Assembly (NCBI GenBank): GCA_027366525.1
Contig: DAHXKG010000002.1
Span: 186,001 to 250,000 of the forward strand
From: a candidate division FCPU426 bacterium
GTDB lineage: Bacteria > Oederibacteriota > Muellerivitia > Muellerivitales > DAHXKG01
Length of the DNA stretch: 64,000 nucleotides
Direction: 5' to 3'
Below, piece after piece: positions 54,696 through 63,292 of the stretch (positions are counted from its first letter, which is position 1; the number at the start of each line of letters is the position of its first letter). Below the pieces are notes generated by a model that was given only the letters and a program-made list of their open reading frames with translations, had not been told where the DNA came from and did not search any database. The translations under genes were made by a program, and so were the position numbers.

Positions 54696-54710
54696 ATGCT
54701 CCTTGTTTGA

Positions 54711-55166
54711 TTAAAATATCACACGATAAAATAATATAGCGATTGCAACACCAATCACCGCCCCGACTAGAACCTGTACCGGAGTATGTCCCAGCAATTC
54801 TTTGAGTCGCTGAGGTGGAATTGGCCTCGACTGATAAAGATCCTCCATAATTAAGTTTAAAATTTTAGCTTGTTGTCCTGCGGCTCGTCTTACACCTGCA
54901 GCATCACTCATAATAATTAGTGCCATCCCTAGCGCTAGCAAAAACACAGGGGAATTCCAAGAAGTTTCAAGTCCAATTGTGGTTGCAAGACATGAAACAA
55001 ATGCCGAATGTGAACTCGGCATTCCCCCACTTCCGACTAATCGCCGAAAATCAATCTTATGATAATTAATATAATAAATCAACACTTTGATACCTTGCGC
55101 TAACGCCCAAGCAGTAAACGTCGCACAAAAGATTTTTGATAAAATAATTGCCTTGAGTACTTTCAT
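54711..55166 (-). CDS. Divergent PAP2-family membrane protein (DUF212)
   Basis: A 151-residue membrane protein with about four helices. The PAP2-like motif GSGGMPSSHSAFVSCLATTI and the SDAAGVRRAAGQQA block are diagnostic of the DUF212/acid phosphatase-VanZ-like family. Its position between ispA and dxs suggests dephosphorylation of a polyprenyl or lipid phosphate, but this is inference from context. Confidence 0.85.
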   Translation of the reverse strand: MKVLKAIILSKIFCATFTAWALAQGIKVLIYYINYHKIDFRRLVGSGGMPSSHSAFVSCLATTIGLETSWNSPVFLLALGMALIIMSDAAGVRRAAGQQAKILNLIMEDLYQSRPIPPQRLKELLGHTPVQVLVGAVIGVAIAILFYRVIF

Positions 55167-55236
55167 TCAAATCCACAATGAGCTATTTTAAAAAAACAAC
55201 TGTTGTCTTTCATTCTCACTCCCCGCCTGTGTTTCA

Positions 55237-56151
55237 TTAAAAACTTCGATTGGCCATATAGAGCGCCAGTGTTTTTAAAAAAGCCGTTTTTTCACCCAGG
55301 GGTTCTAGTGCTTGAATAGCCTCTTGAGTTAATTGCTTCACTTTTTCCCTAGATCGTTCAATTCCGATTACCTTCGGGAAGGTTAATTTCCCCTTTTTAA
55401 GATCACTGCCCGTTTTTTTTCCTATAATTTTGACATTTCCAACTTCATTTAAAATATCATCGATAATTTGAAAAGCAAGACCGGATTTTTCTCCAAATAG
55501 TGTTAGCGATTTTAAGATTGGAGACGTCTTCCCTTTCAAAATTGCAGGTATACGGACAGAAGCCAAAAACAGAGCTCCAGTTTTTCCTCGATGAATATTG
55601 ATCACTTTTTGAAAGGAAGGCTTGACATGTTCGGAAAGAATATCTTCAACTTGACCACCTACCATTCCCGTATATCCCGCTTGCTTGGCCAATTCATACA
55701 AAATGGCTGGGATATTTTTCTGATACGCACTTGGATAGTGTTTATAATCGGCAAGTATTTGAAAAGCCAAGGTTAATAAAGCATCTCCTGATAAAATTGC
55801 CAAGGCTTCACCAAAAACAACATGATTAGTTCTTCTCCCCCTTCTAAAATCATCGTCATCCAAAGCAGGCAAATCATCATGAATAAGGCTATAGGTGTGA
55901 ATCAACTCCAGTGCACAAGCTAATCGCAAAGCGATTGATTCTTGAAGTTGGATGGTTTCTGCAACCGCAAGACATAAAATGGGTCGAAGTCGTTTTCCAC
56001 CCGAAAAAATACTATACTCCATGCTGCGGTGTAATTTTACGGGAACATAATCCTGTTTTTTTAAAAAAAAATGAAGCGCTTTATCAACCAATTGTTGTTT
56101 AGATTTTAGCTTCTTCTGAAATTGATTACTTTTAAAATCAAGTAAACTCAT
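55237..56151 (-). CDS. ispA: Short-chain polyprenyl diphosphate synthase (farnesyl/geranylgeranyl type)
   Basis: A 304-residue trans-prenyltransferase. The first aspartate-rich motif is in SLIHDDLPALDDDDFRRGR and the second in AFQIIDDILNEVGN. The GGKRLRPILCLA motif near residue 52 binds isopentenyl diphosphate. The two residues inserted in the first Asp-rich motif fit bacterial farnesyl/geranylgeranyl synthases. It overlaps xseB by four bases (xseA-xseB-ispA order). Confidence 0.95.
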   Translation of the reverse strand: MSLLDFKSNQFQKKLKSKQQLVDKALHFFLKKQDYVPVKLHRSMEYSIFSGGKRLRPILCLAVAETIQLQESIALRLACALELIHTYSLIHDDLPALDDDDFRRGRRTNHVVFGEALAILSGDALLTLAFQILADYKHYPSAYQKNIPAILYELAKQAGYTGMVGGQVEDILSEHVKPSFQKVINIHRGKTGALFLASVRIPAILKGKTSPILKSLTLFGEKSGLAFQIIDDILNEVGNVKIIGKKTGSDLKKGKLTFPKVIGIERSREKVKQLTQEAIQALEPLGEKTAFLKTLALYMANRSF

Positions 56152-56366
56152 TGCGCTTCCAAATGATTCGGAGTGTTCAGATTTTTCAAAAGATTTTTCA
56201 TTTTTTTTTCAATTTCATCCAGTTTTTCGTTACAAACCTTAGTTAGCTTTACTCCCTCTTCAAATAATTTTAACGAATCATCCAACTTTAATTTATCCGA
56301 CTCCATTTGGGAAACAATTTTTTCGAGTTTTTCAAAAGCTTCTTCAAACGAAAGTGAATTAGCCAC
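56148..56366 (-). CDS. xseB: Exodeoxyribonuclease VII small subunit
   Basis: A 72-residue helical protein with the whole family pattern: LSFEEAFEKLEKIVSQMESD, then LKLDDSLKLFEEGVKLTKVC and a short C-terminal coil. It assembles on the XseA stalk to form exonuclease VII. It lies 42 bases after xseA and overlaps ispA. Confidence 0.95.
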   Translation of the reverse strand: MANSLSFEEAFEKLEKIVSQMESDKLKLDDSLKLFEEGVKLTKVCNEKLDEIEKKMKNLLKNLNTPNHLEAQ

Positions 56367-56408
56367 TTATTTTTTCCTTGTTTTGAAATATTAAAAAATT
56401 AGCTTATT

Positions 56409-57761
56409 TTACTCTTTTTTTTCATCAATGGAAATAACTTCTGCATCAAATTGGCCATCAAAAACTTGCACAGAAATAATATCTTTTTTATTTATTTTTT
56501 TAGTAGAACTAATAATTTTATGAGTCCGTTTCATTTTAACAAATGCGTACCCCCGTTTTAAGGGTTTAAACGGATGAAAATTGTTAATCTGTTTACTCAT
56601 TGAATGAAGTAGAAGGTGTTTTTCTTTTAATAAATTCTGAAAAGATTTTTGACAACTTTTTTGAAAATCATTTAATTTATTTTTCATAATCTCAAAATGC
56701 AAACGTGGACTACATATATTTAAATTATTACGATGGGCTGAAATTTTTTCACGAAAATCTTCGATGCGGCTCTTAAATAAATCGATTAATTCCTCGGCGG
56801 TTTCATCCGTGGATTGACGCAACAAATCAAATTTTGATGGAAGATTAATTTGTTTAAATCTTTTTTCTAAATCCAAAAAATTTTGATGTGCAGTTTGGAC
56901 CGCCGTTTCGGAAAAATACTTGATTTTCTGAAATTGGGTGTGAATATCCTTCCGAACCTGCTGTCGTGCGGGAATTATTCCAGCAGCAGCTGTTGGAGTT
57001 GCCACACGCAAATCAGCCACATAGTCGCAAAGTGTTTTATCTACCTCATGTCCAATTGCACTAACCGTAGGAATGGAACAATTTGCAAGAGTCCGAACCA
57101 ATTTTTCATCATTAAAGATTGATAATTCCTCTGCACTACCTCCCCCGCGTGTTAAAAATAACACATCATATTTTTTATCGTTTGAAATGGTTTCGATCGC
57201 ATGAATAATTTCCGGTATAGCGTCTTGCCCTTGAACATTTACAAATTTGAAATCCACGGTTTCAATCATTCGGGATTCAATGGTGGTTATAAAATCATGC
57301 CTGGCCGCACCCGATGGCGAAGTCACAACAACAATTTTTTGGGGGAACTTTGGAATGGTTCTTTTTCGATCGGCAGAAAACAAACCTTCTTCATTCAATT
57401 TTTTCCACAATTGTTCAAAAGCAATTTGGAGACTCCCAATTCCAACCGGTTCAATCGTGTACACATTCAATTGGAAATTTCCTTTAGCCGGGTAAAGACT
57501 CAATGAGCCCATTGCGATAATGTTCATTCCATTGTTCAATTTAAATGGCAAAGCCTGATTATAGGTTCTAAAAAATGTACATCGAAGGACACTCTTAGCA
57601 TCTTTAAGGCTAAAGTATATGTGTCCGCTCGGATGAAATTTGTAGTCGCTAATTTCTCCCATTACTGCAATCGAGCTAAATTGATGCTCTAATAATTCTT
57701 TAGCTTTCTGAAGAGCAACCGATACTGATAAAATTTCCTTATTTAATTCTGAGGATGACAT
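56409..57761 (-). CDS. xseA: Exodeoxyribonuclease VII large subunit
   Basis: A 450-residue nuclease subunit. The N-terminal OB fold contains VMGEISDYKFHPSGHIYFSL. The catalytic domain has VVVTSPSGAARHDFITTI, DVLFLTRGGGSAEELSIFND and VSAIGHEVDKTLCDYVADLR, then TPTAAAGI. A long coiled stalk (about 270-400) and the end KRGYAFVK complete the family pattern. Its start lies 19 bases inside the 3' end of the PfkB gene. Confidence 0.96.
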   Translation of the reverse strand: MSSSELNKEILSVSVALQKAKELLEHQFSSIAVMGEISDYKFHPSGHIYFSLKDAKSVLRCTFFRTYNQALPFKLNNGMNIIAMGSLSLYPAKGNFQLNVYTIEPVGIGSLQIAFEQLWKKLNEEGLFSADRKRTIPKFPQKIVVVTSPSGAARHDFITTIESRMIETVDFKFVNVQGQDAIPEIIHAIETISNDKKYDVLFLTRGGGSAEELSIFNDEKLVRTLANCSIPTVSAIGHEVDKTLCDYVADLRVATPTAAAGIIPARQQVRKDIHTQFQKIKYFSETAVQTAHQNFLDLEKRFKQINLPSKFDLLRQSTDETAEELIDLFKSRIEDFREKISAHRNNLNICSPRLHFEIMKNKLNDFQKSCQKSFQNLLKEKHLLLHSMSKQINNFHPFKPLKRGYAFVKMKRTHKIISSTKKINKKDIISVQVFDGQFDAEVISIDEKKE

Positions 57762-58687
57762 AGTTTGATGTGAATTGAATTTTCAATTTTCAACTTTTTA
57801 TTTTTGAAAAACCCATCGATTCCATTTCGTGCTACTTTAGTCGCCATGGTGGTTGCATAGCGTATACGTTGATTAAGATTCCACTTGCGATAAAGTCCAA
57901 ATAAATATCCAGCCAAAAATGCATCGCCTGCGCCAAGCGTATGAGAATATTGTATTCTTTTCTCAAAGGCCACGCGAATCATTTTATGATTTTCCCATAA
58001 CAAAGCTCCTTGGGGCCCCTCCGTAATAGCTCCTGAAACTATATGATGGGTTAAAAACCAACCATGCAATTTTTTGACTTGATCCAGCGAATGAATTTTT
58101 CCCTTTAAAATTTCCGATAATTCAAATCGATTAATTTTCAAGAAATCCGGTCCTGCATCACATGCATATTTTAAGGCAAGCCCGGATGAATCTAAAAAAA
58201 CTTTTATTTTTTTTAAATGTAACTTTTGAATCCAATGATAATACGTTCGTGCATTCTCACGCGGAAGCCGGCCATTCAAAACAACCCAATCACCTGATTT
58301 CATTTCGGAAAGAGCCACCGACTCTATTTTGGAAAGCATCTTTGGATCCATGGAAGCACTTTCCTGATTGAATTTCCCTAAAGACTTTGAATTTAGTTGA
58401 ATGGAAAAATTGCTGCGAAGGATTCCTGTATGATTAAAAACTGTAGCATTAATAGAATTTTTTTTAAGAAATTGATTAAAAAAAATGGTTCCGGGATCTT
58501 TCAAATCCCCTAAAACCACCCATAAATGATTAGGGACTTTTAAAAAAGATAAAAGGCAAGCCACATTCAATCCTTTTCCACCTGCCTTTACTGTATAGTT
58601 GAAAACCGTGCCAATCTTCCCCAATTCAGGTTTTTGAATTGAAATATCATGGTCCAAGGATGGAAAGAAATTAATAATATGAATCAT
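57743..58687 (-). CDS. PfkB-family sugar kinase (1-phosphofructokinase-like)
   Basis: A 314-residue ribokinase-fold enzyme. The substrate-side motif is KAGGKGLNVACLLSFLK (family GGKGxNVA) and the ATP/anion-hole motif is HTLGAGDAFLAGYLFGLYRK with catalytic Asp in GAGDAF. VVLNGRLPREN and ITEGPQGALLW are also typical. The pattern is nearest to the 1-phosphofructokinase/tagatose-6-phosphate kinase group, but no PTS or fru gene is nearby, so the substrate stays open. It overlaps the TPR gene by four bases and xseA by 19. Confidence 0.85.
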   Translation of the reverse strand: MIHIINFFPSLDHDISIQKPELGKIGTVFNYTVKAGGKGLNVACLLSFLKVPNHLWVVLGDLKDPGTIFFNQFLKKNSINATVFNHTGILRSNFSIQLNSKSLGKFNQESASMDPKMLSKIESVALSEMKSGDWVVLNGRLPRENARTYYHWIQKLHLKKIKVFLDSSGLALKYACDAGPDFLKINRFELSEILKGKIHSLDQVKKLHGWFLTHHIVSGAITEGPQGALLWENHKMIRVAFEKRIQYSHTLGAGDAFLAGYLFGLYRKWNLNQRIRYATTMATKVARNGIDGFFKNKKLKIENSIHIKLCHPQN

Positions 58688-59403
58688 TCAATACCAGCAC
58701 GTCGATTATACTTTTTCTCATTTAAAAGTTTGTATATCGCTGCGAGCTTTCGAACCGCTTCTTCCCGCTCGGTAACCGAATGCGTCTTGTGTAAAATAAC
58801 TTCCCACAAATGTTTTGCTTGAGAATATTTTTTTAGTTTTATATATGTATTAGCTAAAATATTTATTAGTCGTTGAGGAGCTTTGCCAGAATCAATATCA
58901 TATTTTAAAAAAGCAACTACTTTATTTAATTGATGTAAATGCTGATAAACGATTGCAGCCATCATATATTTCAAGACAACATCTTTAGGATTATAATAGC
59001 TTCCAATTTTTAACAAGTTAATCGCCTGTCCCGACCTTCCTAATTCAAAAGCTAAAGCAGCGCCTCCAAACGTATAATTGATCTCAAAATATGGATTTAA
59101 ACTTGCAATCACTCTACAATCTTGATACAAGTCAGGATACAATAGTTTTTGATTTTTAAAATCACCATAGTATTCCACTGTTTCAATCCAAAAAAAATCT
59201 GCCATTATCGTACGAAAACCACTTAAATCCGCTGCCGCACGCAAAATTGACGGAACATGCTTAACTGAAAAGTGTTGATTAACTGTCGAAAAGAAATACT
59301 CATTTGAATTAAAATCCGACTTCAAATTTTTATTTGATAAGAACCCTTGCAAACCAAAGAAAAGAACAATTAAAAAAATTTTTCGAACATCGCTGCGAAG
59401 CAT
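58684..59403 (-). CDS. TPR-like protein downstream of an ABC exporter
   Basis: A 239-residue protein with a hydrophobic N-terminus (about residues 8-20, IFLIVLFFGLQGFLS), then a conserved-looking segment (LSGFRTIMADFFWIETVEYY) and TPR-like helix pairs from about residue 80 (AINLLKIGSYYNPKDVVLKY, LINILANTYIKLKKYSQAKH). The start and the permease stop share a base (TAATG). The fixed position after the ABC genes suggests a function with that exporter. No specific family name can be given. Confidence 0.65.
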   Translation of the reverse strand: MLRSDVRKIFLIVLFFGLQGFLSNKNLKSDFNSNEYFFSTVNQHFSVKHVPSILRAAADLSGFRTIMADFFWIETVEYYGDFKNQKLLYPDLYQDCRVIASLNPYFEINYTFGGAALAFELGRSGQAINLLKIGSYYNPKDVVLKYMMAAIVYQHLHQLNKVVAFLKYDIDSGKAPQRLINILANTYIKLKKYSQAKHLWEVILHKTHSVTEREEAVRKLAAIYKLLNEKKYNRRAGIE

Positions 59404-60176
59404 TACTTGAATTCTCTCTTTTCAAATGCAATCCAACCAACCAAAAAAGCAAAGAATGAGTACGTAAATGTATATAAAAGAATAGATTCCCATTGTACTA
59501 GTGATAGCACGTGGTGGGGTAAATACATTCGATCTTTTATGTTAAAAATTTCCAAATTGGGAAAAATATAATAGAAAATATTTAATATAATTTTCATAAA
59601 AGAGGAAATATGCTTATGTAAAAGCCATTTTAAATTTGCCAATAAATGCCCTAAAATAATCGTAAACAGTGTATACAAAACCACTCCCGCCATGGATGTC
59701 CCTATCATTTGAAATGTTAGTCCAACAACATTTAAAATAATCATTTCCAATAGCAAGCCAATAACTGCTTCCCAATACATTATGTTAACTGAAGCCCCAT
59801 AGAACCATAATATCCCTGCTATCAAGAATGACATTCCCAGTACGATCGTCCAATTAATGCCTATAAATCCCAAAATACGACCTAATAAATACTCTCCTTT
59901 GGTGAGAGGTTTGACAATCTGCAAGTAAATAGCTCGCTGATCAAATTCAGTGACATACGTAACTGCTAAACTGAGCAATAGCGTTAAAACCCCAGCAAAT
60001 TCAATTCCCCCTAGTCCCAAATCAATAAAAACTTGTTTTTGATAGCCATAGCTAAGCATCGACAATAAATAATCCAATGCCGCAATTGCAATGGCAAAAA
60101 TGACCCAAACAATGGCAATGTGATTGCGGATTAATTCTCGATAGGTGAATTTTGCTATTTTAAAAATGCTTTTCAT
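59403..60176 (-). CDS. ABC-2 type transporter permease
   Basis: A 257-residue membrane protein with six hydrophobic helices, the first at about residues 20-40 (IAIVWVIFAIAIAALDYLLSML). The motif FDQRAIYLQIVKPLTKGEYLLGRI matches ABC-2 permeases, where it contacts the ATPase. It overlaps the ATPase gene by 17 bases. The exported substrate is unknown. Confidence 0.88.
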   Translation of the reverse strand: MKSIFKIAKFTYRELIRNHIAIVWVIFAIAIAALDYLLSMLSYGYQKQVFIDLGLGGIEFAGVLTLLLSLAVTYVTEFDQRAIYLQIVKPLTKGEYLLGRILGFIGINWTIVLGMSFLIAGILWFYGASVNIMYWEAVIGLLLEMIILNVVGLTFQMIGTSMAGVVLYTLFTIILGHLLANLKWLLHKHISSFMKIILNIFYYIFPNLEIFNIKDRMYLPHHVLSLVQWESILLYTFTYSFFAFLVGWIAFEKREFK

Positions 60177-61104
60177 GATCTTTTGCCTCGTTAAAATCTT
60201 GAATTGCTTTTAAAAAAAAGGCTTCTAACGTTGATGATAATGGTCGAATACTTTTCGGATAAATTTTTTGACTCGCCAACCGATTTAAAGCCTCCGGAAG
60301 TTGATCTCCCTCTATTTGAATCCCGTCTTGATTTTTAATCCATGGTACTGGCCAATTTTGGATTTGCTCAAAATCCATTTGATCGAGTTCAATCCAATAT
60401 TTAAGTAAATGTGTCGAACCTAAAACATGACTCATTTCTTCAGTTTTTAAAAGTCTACCTTTATAAATAATTCCAATGCGATCACAAATGCGTTCAACTT
60501 CATTAAGATCATGGGTATTCAAGAACACAGTTGTTCCACGATGTTTGAGCTCAAGAAAAATGTCTCGCATTTCTTTATAACCAACAGGATCCAGACCGCT
60601 CATTGGTTCATCGCAAATCAAAAGCTTGGGATGCGCAATTAATGCTTGGCCGATACCTATGCGTTGAAGCATGCCTTTGGAATAGGTGAAAATTTTTTCC
60701 GATGCCGCATGTCGCATTTGAACTACATCTAAAATTTCATCCACTCGATTTCTTAATTTTTTACCCGTGAGTTCATACAAAGAGCCAAAAAAATTTAGTA
60801 ATTCACGTCCCGAATGTTGTCGAGAGAAATACGGGGCTTCCGGTAAATATCCAATTTGATTACGGATCTGACGATTTTCAACCGATCCATTTAAGATGGT
60901 ACAATGTCCCGTTGTTGGTTTTAATAATCCTAAGATAATTTTAATTGTCGTTGTCTTGCCGGCACCATTTAAACCAATCAGCCCAAATACTTCGTTTTCA
61001 AAAACCTTTAAATTGATGTTTTCAATGATTTTTTTTTGCTTTTGAAATCCGTAAACACCCGTCCAAAACGTTTTTGAAATATTGTCAAGAATCAAAGCCG
61101 GCAT
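60160..61104 (-). CDS. ABC transporter ATP-binding protein (ABC-2 type)
   Basis: A 314-residue ATPase. Walker A is GLNGAGKTTTIKIILGLL near residue 43, the signature is YSKGMLQRIGIGQALIAHPK, Walker B is LLICDEPMSGLDPVGYKEM, and the switch histidine is in FLNTHDLNEVERICDR. About 80 extra residues at the C-terminus are typical for ABC-2 exporters of the CcmA/NatA group. It pairs with the overlapping permease. Confidence 0.95.
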   Translation of the reverse strand: MPALILDNISKTFWTGVYGFQKQKKIIENINLKVFENEVFGLIGLNGAGKTTTIKIILGLLKPTTGHCTILNGSVENRQIRNQIGYLPEAPYFSRQHSGRELLNFFGSLYELTGKKLRNRVDEILDVVQMRHAASEKIFTYSKGMLQRIGIGQALIAHPKLLICDEPMSGLDPVGYKEMRDIFLELKHRGTTVFLNTHDLNEVERICDRIGIIYKGRLLKTEEMSHVLGSTHLLKYWIELDQMDFEQIQNWPVPWIKNQDGIQIEGDQLPEALNRLASQKIYPKSIRPLSSTLEAFFLKAIQDFNEAKDHEKHF

Positions 61105-61106
61105 AA

Positions 61107-61940
61107 TCAGTTTCCAATCTCAACATAGCTTTCTAATCGTTCAAAAAGGGCCAAGACAGATTGAATCGCCAAAGCACTGGTTTTAGGATTGAGCGTTGAG
61201 GGAACATTTTGTGTCACGGAATGTAATTTCCCAAAACTACCCTCAATTCGAATTTCATGTTGATTCACTTTGATTTTAGGATCCAAGACTACTTTCACCT
61301 TAGCTTGTTTAGTAAATTTAGCAGCGGAGGCTAACGTTGCGGCAACATTGACATTTTTAGGAAATCGGTCAATAGCTTGTTTAACCCCACCTTGGAATAT
61401 ATAGCAAGGTTTTTTACGAATTTCAAGATTTCTTAAATATTTTGGAGAAAAACCTGGAGCCCCCTTCAATCCATTTTCATTTTTTGTTGAAATAATTTCC
61501 ACTTTAGTGATGCGCCCAATTTGTTGTGCAGATCGAACACCATCAATGCCCGCCAAGGCTCCCGAAGGAATATAAACTTTAGTTTGATATTGATTGGCCA
61601 GCTTTATAATTTGTGTCCGATTTAAAAAAAACCCACCCACGCTCATGACAATGAGCGGAATATGATTTTTTAATGCCACCCGAGCAGTTGGCAATACTGC
61701 TGAAACTGCAGCTGCTTCTAAAATCCATTCACAATTGTCAACTAGGTCGTTTAAAGAATTGCAAACTCGGGGAACTGATTTTAACGAATTGGCTAATTGG
61801 TAAGCTGCTTGAAAATTTTGATCAAACAAAGCGACTACTTTAAATGCGGAACTTTTTTGGATTAAGTGTTTTGTTACCATCGTCCCAATAGCACCGCAAC
61901 CGACAATACCCAATCGTTTGGTTTTCAAATAATTTTTCAT
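61107..61940 (-). CDS. nadX: L-aspartate dehydrogenase NadX
   Basis: A 277-residue NAD(P)-dependent enzyme that makes iminoaspartate from aspartate. The Rossmann motif is GIVGCGAIGTMVTKHLIQK near residue 12. Family motifs follow: LIVMSVGGFF, KVYIPSGALAGIDGVRSAQQ, and FPKNVNVAATLASA. The C-terminal block HEIRIEGSFGKLHSVTQNVP is also conserved. It overlaps nadA by four bases, so the pair supplies quinolinate without the oxygen-dependent NadB. Confidence 0.92.
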   Translation of the reverse strand: MKNYLKTKRLGIVGCGAIGTMVTKHLIQKSSAFKVVALFDQNFQAAYQLANSLKSVPRVCNSLNDLVDNCEWILEAAAVSAVLPTARVALKNHIPLIVMSVGGFFLNRTQIIKLANQYQTKVYIPSGALAGIDGVRSAQQIGRITKVEIISTKNENGLKGAPGFSPKYLRNLEIRKKPCYIFQGGVKQAIDRFPKNVNVAATLASAAKFTKQAKVKVVLDPKIKVNQHEIRIEGSFGKLHSVTQNVPSTLNPKTSALAIQSVLALFERLESYVEIGN

Positions 61941-62872
61941 TTTACAGGTATTACCGACAACATACCTTCAAGGGATTTTTTGGCTTGAATGCGAATATGT
62001 TCTGGAATTTCAATTGGGTATTTTAATTCAAGCAGCGATTCGTAAACATCTTCCAATTGAGTCATTTTCATATTCGGGCAAATTAATCCTTTAGAAGGTT
62101 GAAAAAATATTTTATTCGGCATGGCTGTCCGTAATCGATGGAGCATTCCCATTTCTGTCCCAATAATAAATTTTTGAGCCGTTGAATTCTGGCAAAAGCG
62201 AAGCATTTGAGAAGTTGATAAAACGGCGTCTGCCAATTGACAAAGCTCTTCGCTCGCTTCAGGATGCATTAATACCAAAGCATCGGGATGTTCTTCTTTT
62301 ATTTGAAATATATCACGCGCTTTCATTCGTTGATGGGTTGGACATCCGCCCGCCCAGAGTATAATTTTTTTATTGCTATGCTTTTGAACCCATCGACCTA
62401 AGTGTTGATCTGGAACAAATAAAATTTGATCTTGTGGCATTGCATTAACCACCTGAATCGCATTAGCCGAAGTACAACAAACATCTGCCATTGCTTTGAT
62501 TTCAGCGGAGCAATTTACATATGCAACTACGCCGGCATCCGGATATTTTGATTTTTCAATCGTGAGTTGCTCGGGAGTAATCATGTCGGCTAAAGGGCAA
62601 CCGGCTTCAATGGCTGGAAGAAGAACCAATTTTTGAGGCGAAAGGATTTTGGCAGTTTCTGCCATGAAATGGACACTACAAAAGACAATAATATCGGCAT
62701 CCGTTTTGGCAGCAAGGCGAGAAAGTTCTAAAGAATCCCCAACCTCATCTGCAATATCTTGAATTTCAGGGCGTTCATAGCTATGGGCAATAATAAAAGC
62801 ATTTTTTTCATTTTTTAATTTTTGAATTTTCTCAATTAACTCTGTGTCATCCCAAAACATATCCATGGCCAT
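61937..62872 (-). CDS. nadA: Quinolinate synthase NadA
   Basis: A 311-residue [4Fe-4S] enzyme that condenses iminoaspartate with dihydroxyacetone phosphate. Family motifs: IIAHSYERPEIQDIADEVGD, FCSVHFMAETAKILSP, VAYVNCSAEIKAMADVCCTS, GGCPTHQRM and GTEMGMLHRL. The cluster cysteines expected are those in VNCS, GGCP and LICPNM. The start is followed within a few residues by MFWDD; initiation at the first ATG gives the normal length. Confidence 0.96.
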   Translation of the reverse strand: MAMDMFWDDTELIEKIQKLKNEKNAFIIAHSYERPEIQDIADEVGDSLELSRLAAKTDADIIVFCSVHFMAETAKILSPQKLVLLPAIEAGCPLADMITPEQLTIEKSKYPDAGVVAYVNCSAEIKAMADVCCTSANAIQVVNAMPQDQILFVPDQHLGRWVQKHSNKKIILWAGGCPTHQRMKARDIFQIKEEHPDALVLMHPEASEELCQLADAVLSTSQMLRFCQNSTAQKFIIGTEMGMLHRLRTAMPNKIFFQPSKGLICPNMKMTQLEDVYESLLELKYPIEIPEHIRIQAKKSLEGMLSVIPVK

Positions 62873-62873
62873 A

Positions 62874-63239
62874 TTAGTTACCTTCTTTCACTTCTAAAAT
62901 TTTATTTTTACTATCAACAAAAACGACAATGGGATTATCATGATTTAAAAAAGGCTCATCTAATATTTGATAAGTTAAAATAATAATTTTATCACCGACT
63001 ATTGCATTGCGTGCTGCGGCTCCATTTAAACAAACCATCCCTTTATCCTGCTCGCCTTCAATGGCATACGTTTCTAATCGAAACCCATTATTCAGATTAA
63101 GGACATGGACTTGTTCATACGGTAAAATATGAGCCGCTTTCATTAAAACGGGATCTAGCGTAATGCTGCCTTCATAATGAAGATTTGTTTCTTGAATAAC
63201 CGCTCGATGAATCTTGGATTTTAAGAATATTCGACTCAA
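62874..63239 (-). CDS. panD: Aspartate 1-decarboxylase precursor
   Basis: A 121-residue pyruvoyl enzyme that makes beta-alanine. The self-cleavage site Gly24-Ser25 lies in HYEGSITLDPVLM. The motifs GFRLETYAIEG and LNGAAARNAIVGDKIIILTY are conserved. It lies between panC and nadA, one base before the nadA start, so aspartate-consuming genes for pantothenate and NAD share one operon. Confidence 0.97.
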   Translation of the reverse strand: MSRIFLKSKIHRAVIQETNLHYEGSITLDPVLMKAAHILPYEQVHVLNLNNGFRLETYAIEGEQDKGMVCLNGAAARNAIVGDKIIILTYQILDEPFLNHDNPIVVFVDSKNKILEVKEGN

Positions 63240-63292
63240 CTTTACCTCAATTCCAATCGTAAATATTAAAATACTTAGTGTAACTTATACAA

